Positions 1 to 7,129 of a stretch of DNA of 13,849 nucleotides are shown piece by piece. The notes below the pieces were generated by a model. It had not been told where the DNA came from. It saw nothing but the letters and a program-made list of their open reading frames with translations, and searched no databases. Origin of the DNA: Clostridiaceae bacterium (GTDB taxonomy: Bacteria; Bacillota; Clostridia; Oscillospirales; Acutalibacteraceae); the NCBI GenBank assembly GCA_904501875.1, contig CAJGCQ010000021.1:1-13849 (forward strand), read 5' to 3'. Both the position numbers and the translations under genes were made by a program. Within the stretch, counting starts at the first letter, position 1. Each line of letters opens with the position of its first letter.

Positions 1-1581
1 AAGCACGAAAAGCTCGCCGTTTTTCGCCATTGCACCTGATTTCAGCACCAGCTGTGAAGCTTCGGGTATAGTCATAAAGTATCGGATTATCCGCTTATCC
101 GTAATTGTGACGGGACCTCCGTTTTCAATCTGATTTTTAAAGATCGGAATTACCGAACCCGCACTGCCTAAAACATTGCCAAAGCGGGTTGCGCTGTATT
201 TAACCTTACCGTAGGTTGCGGCGCTGCCCACCAACATTTCGCACATGCGCTTTGTAGCTCCCATAACATTAGTCGGGTTTACCGCCTTATCGGTTGAAAC
301 CATCATAAAGCGCTCCGCCTGATATTTTTCACACATCTCAATAACATTTTGAGTTCCGAAAACATTGTTATACACCGCTTCAACGCAGTTATGCTCCATA
401 AGCGGAACATGCTTATGCGCAGCGGCGTTGATTACAATCTGCGGACGATATGTACTAAAGACCCTTTCAAGTACTAATTTATTGGTAATGGAAGTGATTT
501 CAACCCGCAAATCCAGCCTGTCGCCGTAGGCGAATTTAAGCTCCTGCTGAACGTTGTAGGCACCGTTTTCATATATATCGAGAATAATAATTTGGCGAGG
601 ATTCATTTTTGCAAGCTGTCTTGTAAGCTCAGAGCCTATTGAACCGCCGCCCCCCGTAACCAGAATTACCTTTCCGCTGTAATACTCCTTTGTGGCTTTA
701 TCCATAACAACCAGCGGCTTTCTGAACAACAACTCCTCAATATCAAATTCGCGAAGCCTGCGCTTTCCGCCCGCCGACTGCATTATAGGATAGTCATATA
801 CCTTAATTTTGCGGCCGCTTTGTCTGTAATAATCGTACAGCTCTTTTTTTTGCTCGCTGTCCAACGACGGCACGGCAAATACAATTTCCTGTACCCCCAG
901 CTCGTTAAGCCTGCCGAAGGTCGCCTCGCTCTCCGAAATAACGGGAATACCGTGGATAATTTTCCCCGTCTTTTCACGGCTTATATCTACAAAGCATTTA
1001 GGGAGGTATGCGGCGGTGGGGTTACTCCTAAGCTCCCGTGCAAGGCCTACGCCGACTCTGCCCGCACCGATTATTGCTATGCCGATTTTACCCGTGCTTC
1101 CTTTAGCATCGCCGCTTTCGAACTGCATTTTGTTGCCTGCGAAAACAAGCAGAAGAAGCCTTAACACCTTGCCCTTTATGCCATCACATCCGCCGCACTT
1201 ATAGGCATAGCGGTACATCATTCGCATTGAAAGGGCACCCAGCAAATTCATAGAACAAATAGCCAACAGCCTAACGGTGGGGATTTTCTGCATCGGAAGC
1301 AGAAGTTGAAGGCAAAAATTTATTACACAGGCGATAGAGTCGGATATCAGCAGTCTTATATAGCACTGAATACCGCCGTAGCGCCAAATTTGGGAATATA
1401 CCCATCCGAAAAAGCGGCAGGAAAACACGCAAAAAAAAGAAAGGGCCGTCTGTGATATTCCGCCCGCAATCGTTAAAGCCTCATCGCTTCGGTAAACCAC
1501 AAGCAACAAAAGCTCTACTGCAAATAAAACAAGAATATCATATACGACCAATTGCCATCTAATATTAATGCGTTTATTCAT
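1..1581 (-). CDS. EpsC/CapD/WbpM-type nucleotide-sugar 4,6-dehydratase (3' end cut by window edge)
   Basis: Translated by hand from ATG at 1581; the frame stays open to position 1, giving 527 residues of a family usually around 600-640, so only the C-terminal end is missing. About four hydrophobic segments fill the first ~125 residues (membrane anchor). A first Rossmann fold starts near residue 168 with the motif GAGRVG (172-177). A second, catalytic, extended-SDR domain carries TGGGGSIGSE (309-318), NAAAHKHVPLME, STDK (429-432) and VMGATKR (439-445). Methionine stands where the SDR tyrosine usually is (MxxxK, M440/K444), as known for the large WbpM/CapD members with an altered Ser-Met-Lys triad. 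The family typically dehydrates UDP-GlcNAc at C4/C6 at the inner membrane to start capsule, exopolysaccharide or glycoprotein sugar synthesis; the exact substrate is not readable here. It has its own promoter at 1686-1714. Confidence 0.9.
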   Translation of the reverse strand, partial: MNKRINIRWQLVVYDILVLFAVELLLLVVYRSDEALTIAGGISQTALSFFCVFSCRFFGWVYSQIWRYGGIQCYIRLLISDSIACVINFCLQLLLPMQKIPTVRLLAICSMNLLGALSMRMMYRYAYKCGGCDGIKGKVLRLLLLVFAGNKMQFESGDAKGSTGKIGIAIIGAGRVGVGLARELRSNPTAAYLPKCFVDISREKTGKIIHGIPVISESEATFGRLNELGVQEIVFAVPSLDSEQKKELYDYYRQSGRKIKVYDYPIMQSAGGKRRLREFDIEELLFRKPLVVMDKATKEYYSGKVILVTGGGGSIGSELTRQLAKMNPRQIIILDIYENGAYNVQQELKFAYGDRLDLRVEITSITNKLVLERVFSTYRPQIVINAAAHKHVPLMEHNCVEAVYNNVFGTQNVIEMCEKYQAERFMMVSTDKAVNPTNVMGATKRMCEMLVGSAATYGKVKYSATRFGNVLGSAGSVIPIFKNQIENGGPVTITDKRIIRYFMTIPEASQLVLKSGAMAKNGELFVL

Positions 1582-1685
1582 TATTCTCTCTACTCTCTAC
1601 TCTTTAAAATCCACTTAAATAATAAACATCTATACTGTTTGCTGTATATGCCGATAGTAAAATTAATAATAGCCTAATTTTTATT

Positions 1686-1714
1686 ATTTTAGCATATGTA
1701 AATATTTTTGTCAA
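1686..1714 (-). promoter_or_regulatory. SigA-type promoter of the EpsC-like gene
   Basis: On the minus strand the -35 is a perfect TTGACA (1709-1714) and the -10 is TAAAAT (1686-1691), separated by exactly 17 bases. Transcription would start near 1679, giving a leader of about 98 nt before the ATG at 1581. It lies downstream of the preceding operon's candidate terminator, so the dehydratase gene is probably a separate transcription unit. Confidence 0.8.
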
Positions 1715-1805
1715 TAATTGAAAGCTTTTGAGTTGCTGTAAATCCGTGCCTTTTTTCCTATTTTTGTAAAAAAATAACAAACACGGTCGCAAAAAGCTTA
1801 AAATA

Positions 1806-1836
1806 CAGCCGTTAATCAAGTGTTTTTTAACGGCTG
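1806..1836 (-). terminator. Hairpin, candidate terminator of the desulfurase-sortase operon
   Basis: Perfect 10-bp inverted repeat CAGCCGTTAA / TTAACGGCTG around an 11-nt loop. On the minus strand it is followed by TATTTTAAGCTTTTT, an interrupted U-rich stretch, and it lies about 65 nt past the last stop codon of the operon. The U-tract is imperfect, so termination strength is uncertain. The plus direction has no U-tract. Confidence 0.55.
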
Positions 1837-1901
1837 CGAAAACAATAAAATAATCTCCTAAAAGTGCTATGATAGAACCTTTTAAGTATATGCTCTGCCT
1901 T

Positions 1902-3026
1902 TTATCCAAACAGGGCATTGAAGGTTTCGTGAAGATATGCCGAAGCGGTTACGCCGTCCTGTGCCGGGACATACAATATGCAATAACACAGCACCGCTAA
2001 TACGATAAGCAACAGCACAGATATAATAAGTATCGGAAGATTTCCCGAAAGCAGAGATTTGCGTCCCTCTGCGAAATTATCGGGTGCGTGATAGGTTGAA
2101 TCACCGTACTCCTCTAAAGCATAGTTGTTGCTCTGATATCCTATGCGGCCTTTTTTCGGTTTTTCAGGCTCTATAAAAAGCTCGAACTCCTCGGTTTTTG
2201 ATGGCTCTGCGGCACGGAAAGCATCAGTTTCAAAAATCATACCGCCTTCAAGGGTAACACCGTCTGCATTAGAGGAAAAATCGGAAAGGGGCTTATCGGC
2301 AGACTCTTCGGTCTCTGTTTCCGCTTCCGCCTCAGGTTCCTCGGTCTCTACTTCTTTTTCCGCCTCAGGCTCGACTACTTCCTTAACCTCTTCGACCGTT
2401 TCGGCAGAGTTGTTATCTTCTGCCTCACTGGTTTCTTCCGGCGTTTCCTCAAAACCAGCATCTGCGGGCTCGCCGACTTCTTCGGGCAAAGCATCAGTTA
2501 TCGGCTCAGGCGGAGCAATAACAGTCGGTACCTCGATGTTTGTGTTTTTTGCCTGTGACTTTATGTCAAGCGTGCAAAGCTCCTCAATATAGGGATGAAT
2601 AAGTGTTTTCATAATCCCTTTACGAAGTTCCCTTTCGTCCGAAAGCAGTATCATAGACTGGGGGCCGCTCTCAATAATACAACCACCGAACTCTCCCTCG
2701 GGAGTAACAAGTGGAGTAGCACCGCTGATAACACCAATGCCTTCCTCGGACTTAATGCCGTACATACTCTTATCGATTTCGGTCACTGTTTTCGCAATGG
2801 CTTTGGCAACCGTTTCAATAATTCCCTCTTCACCCGAAAGCTCACCTGCAATAATTATCACACGGCTACGGGATACCGCCCTTGCAAGGTCATGCACCAG
2901 GGTCTTTTTATCCGAAGCCTTATCGGTCAGCAATCTCATACGGCAACAGCCGCAGAGATTAAACTCCATTTCAAAATCGGTATTGGTTTTATAATAGATT
3001 ATATCCACCTTAAGATTCTGTATCAT
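1902..3026 (-). CDS. Tail-anchored protein with a MoCF-like (CinA N-terminal half) domain
   Basis: The start is the ATG at 3026 (374 aa) because AGGGGGAG lies a few bases upstream and this leaves a clean gap after the sortase stop; the longer frame from 3080 would overlap the sortase and lacks such a site. Residues ~39-152 resemble the MoCF (molybdopterin-binding) fold found as the N-terminal half of CinA: a helix before VIIIAGELSGEEG where CinA has its GG-x-GPT-x-DD loop, then a SGATPLVTPEGEFGG / SMILLSDEREL block ending in HPYIEEL. The canonical loop residues are not kept, so catalysis is doubtful. A Glu-rich low-complexity linker follows (about 180-247), then a Tyr/Asn-rich stretch, one transmembrane helix (330-352) and a ~22-residue tail. 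A Cys cluster (CGCC) lies at 25-28. It is last in the operon, 19 bp after the sortase. I infer a cytoplasmic domain tethered to the membrane; the function is unknown. Confidence 0.7.
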   Translation of the reverse strand: MIQNLKVDIIYYKTNTDFEMEFNLCGCCRMRLLTDKASDKKTLVHDLARAVSRSRVIIIAGELSGEEGIIETVAKAIAKTVTEIDKSMYGIKSEEGIGVISGATPLVTPEGEFGGCIIESGPQSMILLSDERELRKGIMKTLIHPYIEELCTLDIKSQAKNTNIEVPTVIAPPEPITDALPEEVGEPADAGFEETPEETSEAEDNNSAETVEEVKEVVEPEAEKEVETEEPEAEAETETEESADKPLSDFSSNADGVTLEGGMIFETDAFRAAEPSKTEEFELFIEPEKPKKGRIGYQSNNYALEEYGDSTYHAPDNFAEGRKSLLSGNLPILIISVLLLIVLAVLCYCILYVPAQDGVTASAYLHETFNALFG

Positions 3027-3045
3027 ATATTCTCCCCCTCTATTA

Positions 3046-3972
3046 TCAGTCAAACGGATAGTCGATTTCTCGGTCGTCATACCAACGCTTCGGGTACTTA
3101 GGCGACGGATTAGCCGAAGCGTTTGAAGTATCTACCGAAACATCCTCGTCTTCACGAGTTTCCCTTGCCATCACCACAAATCTCGCATCATCGAAATCAT
3201 ATGTGCAGGTGACAAGCGTAATTATATTATCGCCGTTTTTAACATCAACCCCTGTATTTATAAGACTGCGCTCGCGAGCCTCATTAACCCAGGAATCAAA
3301 ATCCTCATCATCAATAAAGCTTTTTCTCGAAATATTATAAATATAACCGTTATCGTCTTCCTTAGAGGCGTTAAGCACAAACGCCGCATAGATTTTATAT
3401 GTACTCTTTTTGTAAAGGGTGGAAAACTCTACCGTAGGATTTTGCTTATAAAAGCTAAGCTGCTTATATTTTGTAAGATTGCCGAACATGGAGCCGTTTT
3501 TCATATGATGTCCGTACACTACAAGGTTTTTATCGGTCTCGGCCTCAGTCATCACATTTTCACAATCAAAAAACAGTGCCCCGTATATACTTCTTTTCTT
3601 TTGCTGATTATGGTTTAAATAAAAATCGTTATTATCGGTTTGATAAATCGGATTATCTATTTTAGTGTTTGGCACGGTTATCCAGCCCTTAAAATCGCTG
3701 TTTTCCCTAAGCATAAGCTCAATTACCGAAGACCACGAGTTCTCTTCCGTTTCGCTTGTATGCCATACAGAGCGAGCCTGTTCTATAATACTGTCCTGAT
3801 GCTTTGCATTTAAAAAATAATTTGCAATATAAGCAGCCGAAACAACAAAGACTGTAAGCGTTATCAGGAAAAACACCTTAATAATTATCTGCTTAAGGTT
3901 ATCCCGCTTATTTGGGATATAAGATAAATACAATCTGTGAAAAAAACCGTCCTTTTCTTTTGCGTGTTTCAT
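3046..3972 (-). CDS. srtB: Class B sortase
   Basis: 308-aa cysteine transpeptidase that attaches surface proteins to the cell wall from the outer face of the membrane. An N-terminal cytoplasmic stretch of ~28 residues precedes one transmembrane anchor (29-51). The class B signature GWITVPNTKIDNPIYQ starts at residue 96. The catalytic residues are visible: YGHHM with H155, TLVTC with C256, and R264 in DARFVVMAR. About 38 residues follow the last core strand as an acidic, Pro/Asp-rich tail, longer than I expect for this class. Its ATG overlaps the pncC stop as ATGA, so it is translationally coupled. No protein in the window has a sorting signal, so the substrate is elsewhere. Class B sortases act on NPQTN-like or pilin-type signals; which applies here cannot be read. 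Confidence 0.93.
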   Translation of the reverse strand: MKHAKEKDGFFHRLYLSYIPNKRDNLKQIIIKVFFLITLTVFVVSAAYIANYFLNAKHQDSIIEQARSVWHTSETEENSWSSVIELMLRENSDFKGWITVPNTKIDNPIYQTDNNDFYLNHNQQKKRSIYGALFFDCENVMTEAETDKNLVVYGHHMKNGSMFGNLTKYKQLSFYKQNPTVEFSTLYKKSTYKIYAAFVLNASKEDDNGYIYNISRKSFIDDEDFDSWVNEARERSLINTGVDVKNGDNIITLVTCTYDFDDARFVVMARETREDEDVSVDTSNASANPSPKYPKRWYDDREIDYPFD

Positions 3973-4463
3973 TTTTTTGATTCCCCGATTATCTTTATTA
4001 TAAGCTTAAATATTTCATAAACCGCCGTTTCCCTTACATAATCACGGGAAATCGGTTCGATCCATAGCTTTTCTACCTGAACCCCGCCGTCATACGCCGC
4101 CGCTATATACACAAGCCCCGGAGCGTGACCCTCAGAACCATCGGGCCCCGCAACACCCGTAACCGAAACACCTATGCTTGAATCCGCCAAATTTCTGACA
4201 TTTTCCGCCATTTGGCACGCTGTCTCGGGACTTACTGCGCCTAAATCATCAAGAGTTTCTTCGTCCACTCCTAAAATTTTATTTTTTATTCGGCAAGAAT
4301 AAGAGGTAATTCCTAACTCAAAAACCGAGGAAGTACCCGGAACGGCGGTGATATACGCCGAAACCAGTCCTCCCGTGCAGGACTCAGCCGTTGCCGCCGT
4401 CATACCGTTTTCCTTTAACAGGGCTACCGCTTTAAGCCCAAGCTCATAAACCTTATCGTTCAT
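3969..4463 (-). CDS. pncC: Nicotinamide-nucleotide amidohydrolase PncC (stand-alone CinA C-terminal domain)
   Basis: 164 aa, the usual length for a single CinA C-terminal domain. Conserved blocks are AESCTGG (26-32), containing the family's nucleophile-region serine, the YITAVPGTS segment, the SPETA segment, and TGVAGPDG (102-109). Members deamidate nicotinamide mononucleotide to nicotinate mononucleotide in the cytoplasm, recycling NMN released by NAD-consuming enzymes such as DNA ligase. The MoCF domain that makes up the other half of full-length CinA is absent here; a MoCF-like domain is encoded two genes downstream. It lies 24 bp after thiI and overlaps the sortase start by 4 bp (ATGA). 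GGTAGAG before the ATG at 4463 is the likely ribosome binding site. Confidence 0.93.
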   Translation of the reverse strand: MNDKVYELGLKAVALLKENGMTAATAESCTGGLVSAYITAVPGTSSVFELGITSYSCRIKNKILGVDEETLDDLGAVSPETACQMAENVRNLADSSIGVSVTGVAGPDGSEGHAPGLVYIAAAYDGGVQVEKLWIEPISRDYVRETAVYEIFKLIIKIIGESKK

Positions 4464-4487
4464 ATCTCTACCGCTTTGTAAAATTAT

Positions 4488-5657
4488 TTATTCAATAAGG
4501 GAGTAGCGGGTCTCGCTTACCGCCTTTTCCACAAGCCGTTCCACATCTAAACCCTTTTCCGCCTCAAGACAAGACTCAAGTGTAGGTCTTGTTTTCGGGT
4601 GTTTAGGAGTAAATACCGTACAGCAATCCTCGTAGGGCAAAATCGAGGTCTCGAAGGTGTCAATATTCCTTGAAATTTTGATGATTTCTTCCTTGTCCAT
4701 ACCGATAAGGGGACGGAGCACCGGCATATTAACCACGCTGTCGGTCGTCACAAGGGCGGGCAGAGTCTGGCTTGCTACCTGACCCAAGCTCTCGCCTGTA
4801 ATAAGGGCAAGACTTCCCGAATCCTTAGCCAACCGTTCTGATATACGCATCATCATACGGCGCATTATAAGGGTGAAATAATCCTCGGGGCAGTTTTTGC
4901 CTATCTCGTCCTGTATTTCGGTAAAGGGCACTATTGCAAGGTTGATAGTTCCGCTGTACGCCGCAACCTTTTTAAGAAGTGTGCGCACCTTTAGCTCTGC
5001 ACGGGGGCTTGTATATGGCGGGCTTGCAAAGTGAATCGCATTAAGGCGAAGTCCACGCTTTGCCATAGTCCAGGCGGCAACGGGACTGTCAATACCGCCG
5101 GAAATCAAAATTGAAGCCTTTCCTGCAGTTCCTACGGGAAGACCGCCTGCGCCCTTTAGCTGTTCAGCCCTTACGTAGGCGGCAAAATCCCTGATTTCAA
5201 CATATACCACACGGTCAGGATTGTGAACATCAACCTTCAATTGTGGGAAATTTTGGAGCAGTACCGCCCCCACCTCTCGGCAAATTTCGGGCGAGGTAAG
5301 CGGAAAGCGTTTGTCGGCCCTTTTAGCCTCCACCTTGAATGTTTTTATCTTTTCCATTTCTGTTCTAAGATATTCAGGCGAACGGGAAAGTATGTCCTCA
5401 ACCGTTTTTTCGCAAACGCAGGCACGGCTGAAGCCAGCTATACCGAAAACCCTGCCAACTCTTAAAAGCGCTTCCTCGAAATCGTAGTCCTCGCTCTTTG
5501 GCTCAATATAAATGGTTGATTGGGACTTGCGAATCTCTATCTCGCCTAATTCCCTAAGGCGGCGCCTTATATTTTTAATCAGTATATCCTCAAAATTACA
5601 GCGATTAAGGCCTTTTAGCGCCAATTCGCCGTTTTTAATCAAAATTATCTCTTTCAT
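4488..5657 (-). CDS. thiI: tRNA 4-thiouridine sulfurtransferase ThiI (no rhodanese domain)
   Basis: 389 aa. The order is an N-terminal ferredoxin-like region starting KEIILIKNGELALKG, a THUMP RNA-binding domain (~60-165), and an adenylating PP-loop domain with SGGIDSP at 186-192 and TGESLGQVASQT at 287-298. A PYEDCCTVFTPKHPKTRP block (from residue 341) holds the paired cysteines typical of short Firmicutes ThiI. The enzyme activates uridine 8 of tRNA with ATP and inserts sulfur. The C-terminal rhodanese domain of the enterobacterial form is absent, which fits direct sulfur supply from a partner desulfurase. That gene is immediately upstream, with its stop overlapping this ATG by one base (TGATG), as in the NifZ-ThiI pair of Bacillus subtilis. 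AAAGG upstream acts as ribosome binding site. Confidence 0.96.
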   Translation of the reverse strand: MKEIILIKNGELALKGLNRCNFEDILIKNIRRRLRELGEIEIRKSQSTIYIEPKSEDYDFEEALLRVGRVFGIAGFSRACVCEKTVEDILSRSPEYLRTEMEKIKTFKVEAKRADKRFPLTSPEICREVGAVLLQNFPQLKVDVHNPDRVVYVEIRDFAAYVRAEQLKGAGGLPVGTAGKASILISGGIDSPVAAWTMAKRGLRLNAIHFASPPYTSPRAELKVRTLLKKVAAYSGTINLAIVPFTEIQDEIGKNCPEDYFTLIMRRMMMRISERLAKDSGSLALITGESLGQVASQTLPALVTTDSVVNMPVLRPLIGMDKEEIIKISRNIDTFETSILPYEDCCTVFTPKHPKTRPTLESCLEAEKGLDVERLVEKAVSETRYSLIE

Positions 5658-6790
5658 CAGTTTGCCTTTCTAAGCTGTTTTTTTGCCTCTTCAAGTGCTA
5701 AAATGAGCATATCCGCATCCTCTTTTGTGTTGTACCTTGAAAAGCTTATTCTAAGTGCGCTGTCGGTGCGCTTTGTATCAAGTCCCATTTCCTTCAGCAC
5801 ATAGCTGCCGTGCCCTTTAGCGCAGGCGCTTCCGCTGGAAACAAACACATTTCGGCTTTCGAGAAAATGGAGCAAGGTCTCCGAATGGTAGCCCACAATC
5901 GAAGCATTCAATATATAAGGCAGGCATCCCTCAGGCGAGTTTATGACAGCCCCTGTTTTAAGAAGCCTGTCCCTTGTGTAATCAAACAGTTCCTGTTGTA
6001 TTTTAAGCTGTGTTTCAGGCTTAGGCAGTTCCTCTACCGCTCCCATAAGCCCCATAATAAGCGGGACCGACTCGGTACCCGAGCGGATACCTCGTTCCTG
6101 ACCGCCGCCCGTTATAAGGGGGCTTATATGCACGCCCTTTTTGCTGTATAAAAAGCCTATTCCCTTAGGCCCGTGAATTTTGTGGCCGCTGGCGGATAAT
6201 AGGTCAACCCCTAACTGCTTTACATTAACGGTCAGCTTACCGTAGCCCTGCACCGCATCACAATGGAACATTGATAACGGGGCTATCCGCTTTGTAAGCG
6301 ATACCGCCTCTTTTACAGGCTGAACCGCCCCCGTTTCATTATTTACAAGCATCATACTTACAAGCAGAGTATTATCCGTAAGGGCGTTTTCAAGCGCCGA
6401 CAGCGGAATAATTCCGTTATCATCAGGTTTTAAACGCACTACCTCAAAACCGCTGTCTTCCAGTCTCTTTGCAGTTTCCAATACCGAGGGGTGCTCAATA
6501 GCCGTAGTGATAATCCTTCCGCCCCTACCTTTTGCTTTAAGTACAGATAAAACGGCGGTATTGTTAGCCTCGGTACCGCTTCCCGTGAAGAAAATTTCAT
6601 CGGCTCTTGCGTTAAGGGTGTGTGCGATACGTTCTCTTGCATCATTAAGGGCGATTTCCGCCTCCATTCCTATTCGGTGCAAGGAAGAAGGGTTGCCCCA
6701 GTTTGATTCAAGGGCACGGGTTATATTTTCCACCGCCTTTTTGGACGGCTTTGTAGTAGAACTGTTGTCAAGATAAGCGATATGCTCCAA
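5657..6790 (-). CDS. Cysteine desulfurase (NifS/IscS class, probable ThiI partner)
   Basis: PLP enzyme that moves sulfur from cysteine to an active-site persulfide. I place the start at TTG 6790 (377 aa): AAGGAG lies at 6800-6805, nine bases upstream, and the protein then begins MEHIAYLDN, matching where family members begin. A longer frame from TTG 6820 lacks a good site. Visible motifs are YLDNSSTT near the N-terminus, TEANN, EHPS with H100, CDAVQ with D178, the PLP lysine K204 in SASGHKIHGPKG, and the catalytic cysteine C323 in SSGSACAKG. It is the first gene of the operon and is translationally coupled to thiI, so sulfur delivery for tRNA 4-thiouridine (and possibly thiazole) is the best-supported role. 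A general Fe-S role cannot be excluded, but no iscU or nifU scaffold is nearby. Confidence 0.93.
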   Translation of the reverse strand: MEHIAYLDNSSTTKPSKKAVENITRALESNWGNPSSLHRIGMEAEIALNDARERIAHTLNARADEIFFTGSGTEANNTAVLSVLKAKGRGGRIITTAIEHPSVLETAKRLEDSGFEVVRLKPDDNGIIPLSALENALTDNTLLVSMMLVNNETGAVQPVKEAVSLTKRIAPLSMFHCDAVQGYGKLTVNVKQLGVDLLSASGHKIHGPKGIGFLYSKKGVHISPLITGGGQERGIRSGTESVPLIMGLMGAVEELPKPETQLKIQQELFDYTRDRLLKTGAVINSPEGCLPYILNASIVGYHSETLLHFLESRNVFVSSGSACAKGHGSYVLKEMGLDTKRTDSALRISFSRYNTKEDADMLILALEEAKKQLRKAN

Positions 6791-6801
6791 AACTTCGCTC
6801 T

Positions 6802-6964
6802 CCTTAGCCAAAGCATTCAAACTTGAATCAGATTTTGAAACAAGTATTTTTCGCTATGCTTTGTTAAAATACTCGTAAATCCGTTAGGATTTACTGCGTT
6901 TTGTGCCTCGCCCACCTAAAAACCGCCCTTTAAGGCTGGTTCAAGTTTAAATGCTTTAGCTAGG
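6802..6964 (-). repeat. 163-nt imperfect inverted repeat in the desulfurase leader, overlapping the ribosome binding site
   Basis: Arms 6802-6831 and 6936-6964 are complementary over about 29 positions with one bulge, one mismatch and two differences that become G-U pairs in the minus-strand RNA. Nested inside are two perfect 8-bp hairpins: 6843-6850 with 6866-6873 (AGTATTTT), and 6875-6882 with 6887-6894 (GTAAATCC, 4-nt loop). The whole unit sits between the promoter (6979-7007) and the TTG start at 6790. The outer stem reaches into the AAGGAG site (6800-6805): its AAGG bases face CCT of the far arm. It could be a folded regulatory leader or an inserted MITE-like element. It does not match any riboswitch class I can recall. 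Confidence 0.6.
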
Positions 6965-6978
6965 CTCATATATTTTTC

Positions 6979-7007
6979 ATTATACAACATTTTCACAAAA
7001 TAAACAA
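6979..7007 (-). promoter_or_regulatory. Promoter of the desulfurase-thiI-pncC-srtB operon
   Basis: Minus strand: -35 TTGTTT (7002-7007), 17-base spacer, perfect -10 TATAAT (6979-6984). The transcript would start near 6972 and carry a ~180-nt leader consisting almost wholly of the inverted repeat at 6802-6964. Tight gene spacing downstream suggests this promoter drives all five genes to 1902. Confidence 0.7.
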
Positions 7008-7057
7008 TAGCTATACACCTAATATTTTAAATTTTTTACATAATCTAAAGGTTGTGC

Positions 7058-7086
7058 TTGAAAACGCTTATACATAATGCTATAAT
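7058..7086 (+). promoter_or_regulatory. Promoter of the SGNH hydrolase-SDR pair
   Basis: -35 TTGAAA (7058-7063), 17-base spacer, -10 TATAAT (7081-7086). A start near 7093 leaves about 37 nt before the ATG at 7130 but only ~13 nt before the alternative GTG at 7106, which supports the ATG as the start of translation. Confidence 0.75.
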
Positions 7087-7129
7087 TCATTTGAAATGAG
7101 AATTTGTGAAAGGTGAAGAATTTAATCCT

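Larger units (their letters stand above)
1582..1901. other. AT-rich intergenic region with terminator and promoter
   Basis: This 320-bp gap between two minus-strand genes holds the candidate terminator of the upstream operon (1806-1836) and the promoter of the dehydratase gene (1686-1714). The bases just before the ATG at 1581 read, on the minus strand, as a purine-rich repeat of AGAGTAG that probably supplies the ribosome binding site. A 104-codon open frame crosses the gap but has no coding character, and I see no other gene. Confidence 0.6.
6791..7129. other. Divergent intergenic region between the desulfurase operon and the SGNH gene
   Basis: This ~340-bp stretch holds the desulfurase leader with its inverted repeat (6802-6964), the minus-strand promoter (6979-7007), a short AT-rich spacer and the plus-strand promoter (7058-7086). 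The two -35 boxes face away from each other with 50 bp between them, room for a shared regulator, but I see no clear operator. No gene is visible. Confidence 0.6.

Noticed and set aside
1604..1918. A 104-codon minus-strand frame between the MoCF-like gene and the dehydratase gene
   Set aside because: It overlaps the end of the upstream gene, spans the candidate terminator and the dehydratase promoter, and reads as AT-driven low-complexity residues with no convincing ribosome site or family motif.
2143..2592. A plus-strand Ser/Val-rich frame of 149 codons
   Set aside because: It is the antisense shadow of the Glu-rich linker in the real minus-strand gene; GAA/GAG codons read backwards give Ser-rich sequence.
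3027..3080. A longer N-terminus for the MoCF-like protein starting at 3080
   Set aside because: It would overlap the sortase gene and lacks a ribosome site, whereas ATG 3026 has AGGGGGAG directly upstream.
6791..6820. A longer N-terminus for the cysteine desulfurase starting at TTG 6820
   Set aside because: It would translate through the AAGGAG ribosome site and the leader stem and add ten residues not typical of the family. TTG 6790 matches the family start.
6850..6862. 13-base match TTCGCTATGCTTT shared with 13681-13693
   Set aside because: A single exact 13-mer repeat is near chance expectation for a window this size, and the two copies lie in oppositely oriented transcripts.
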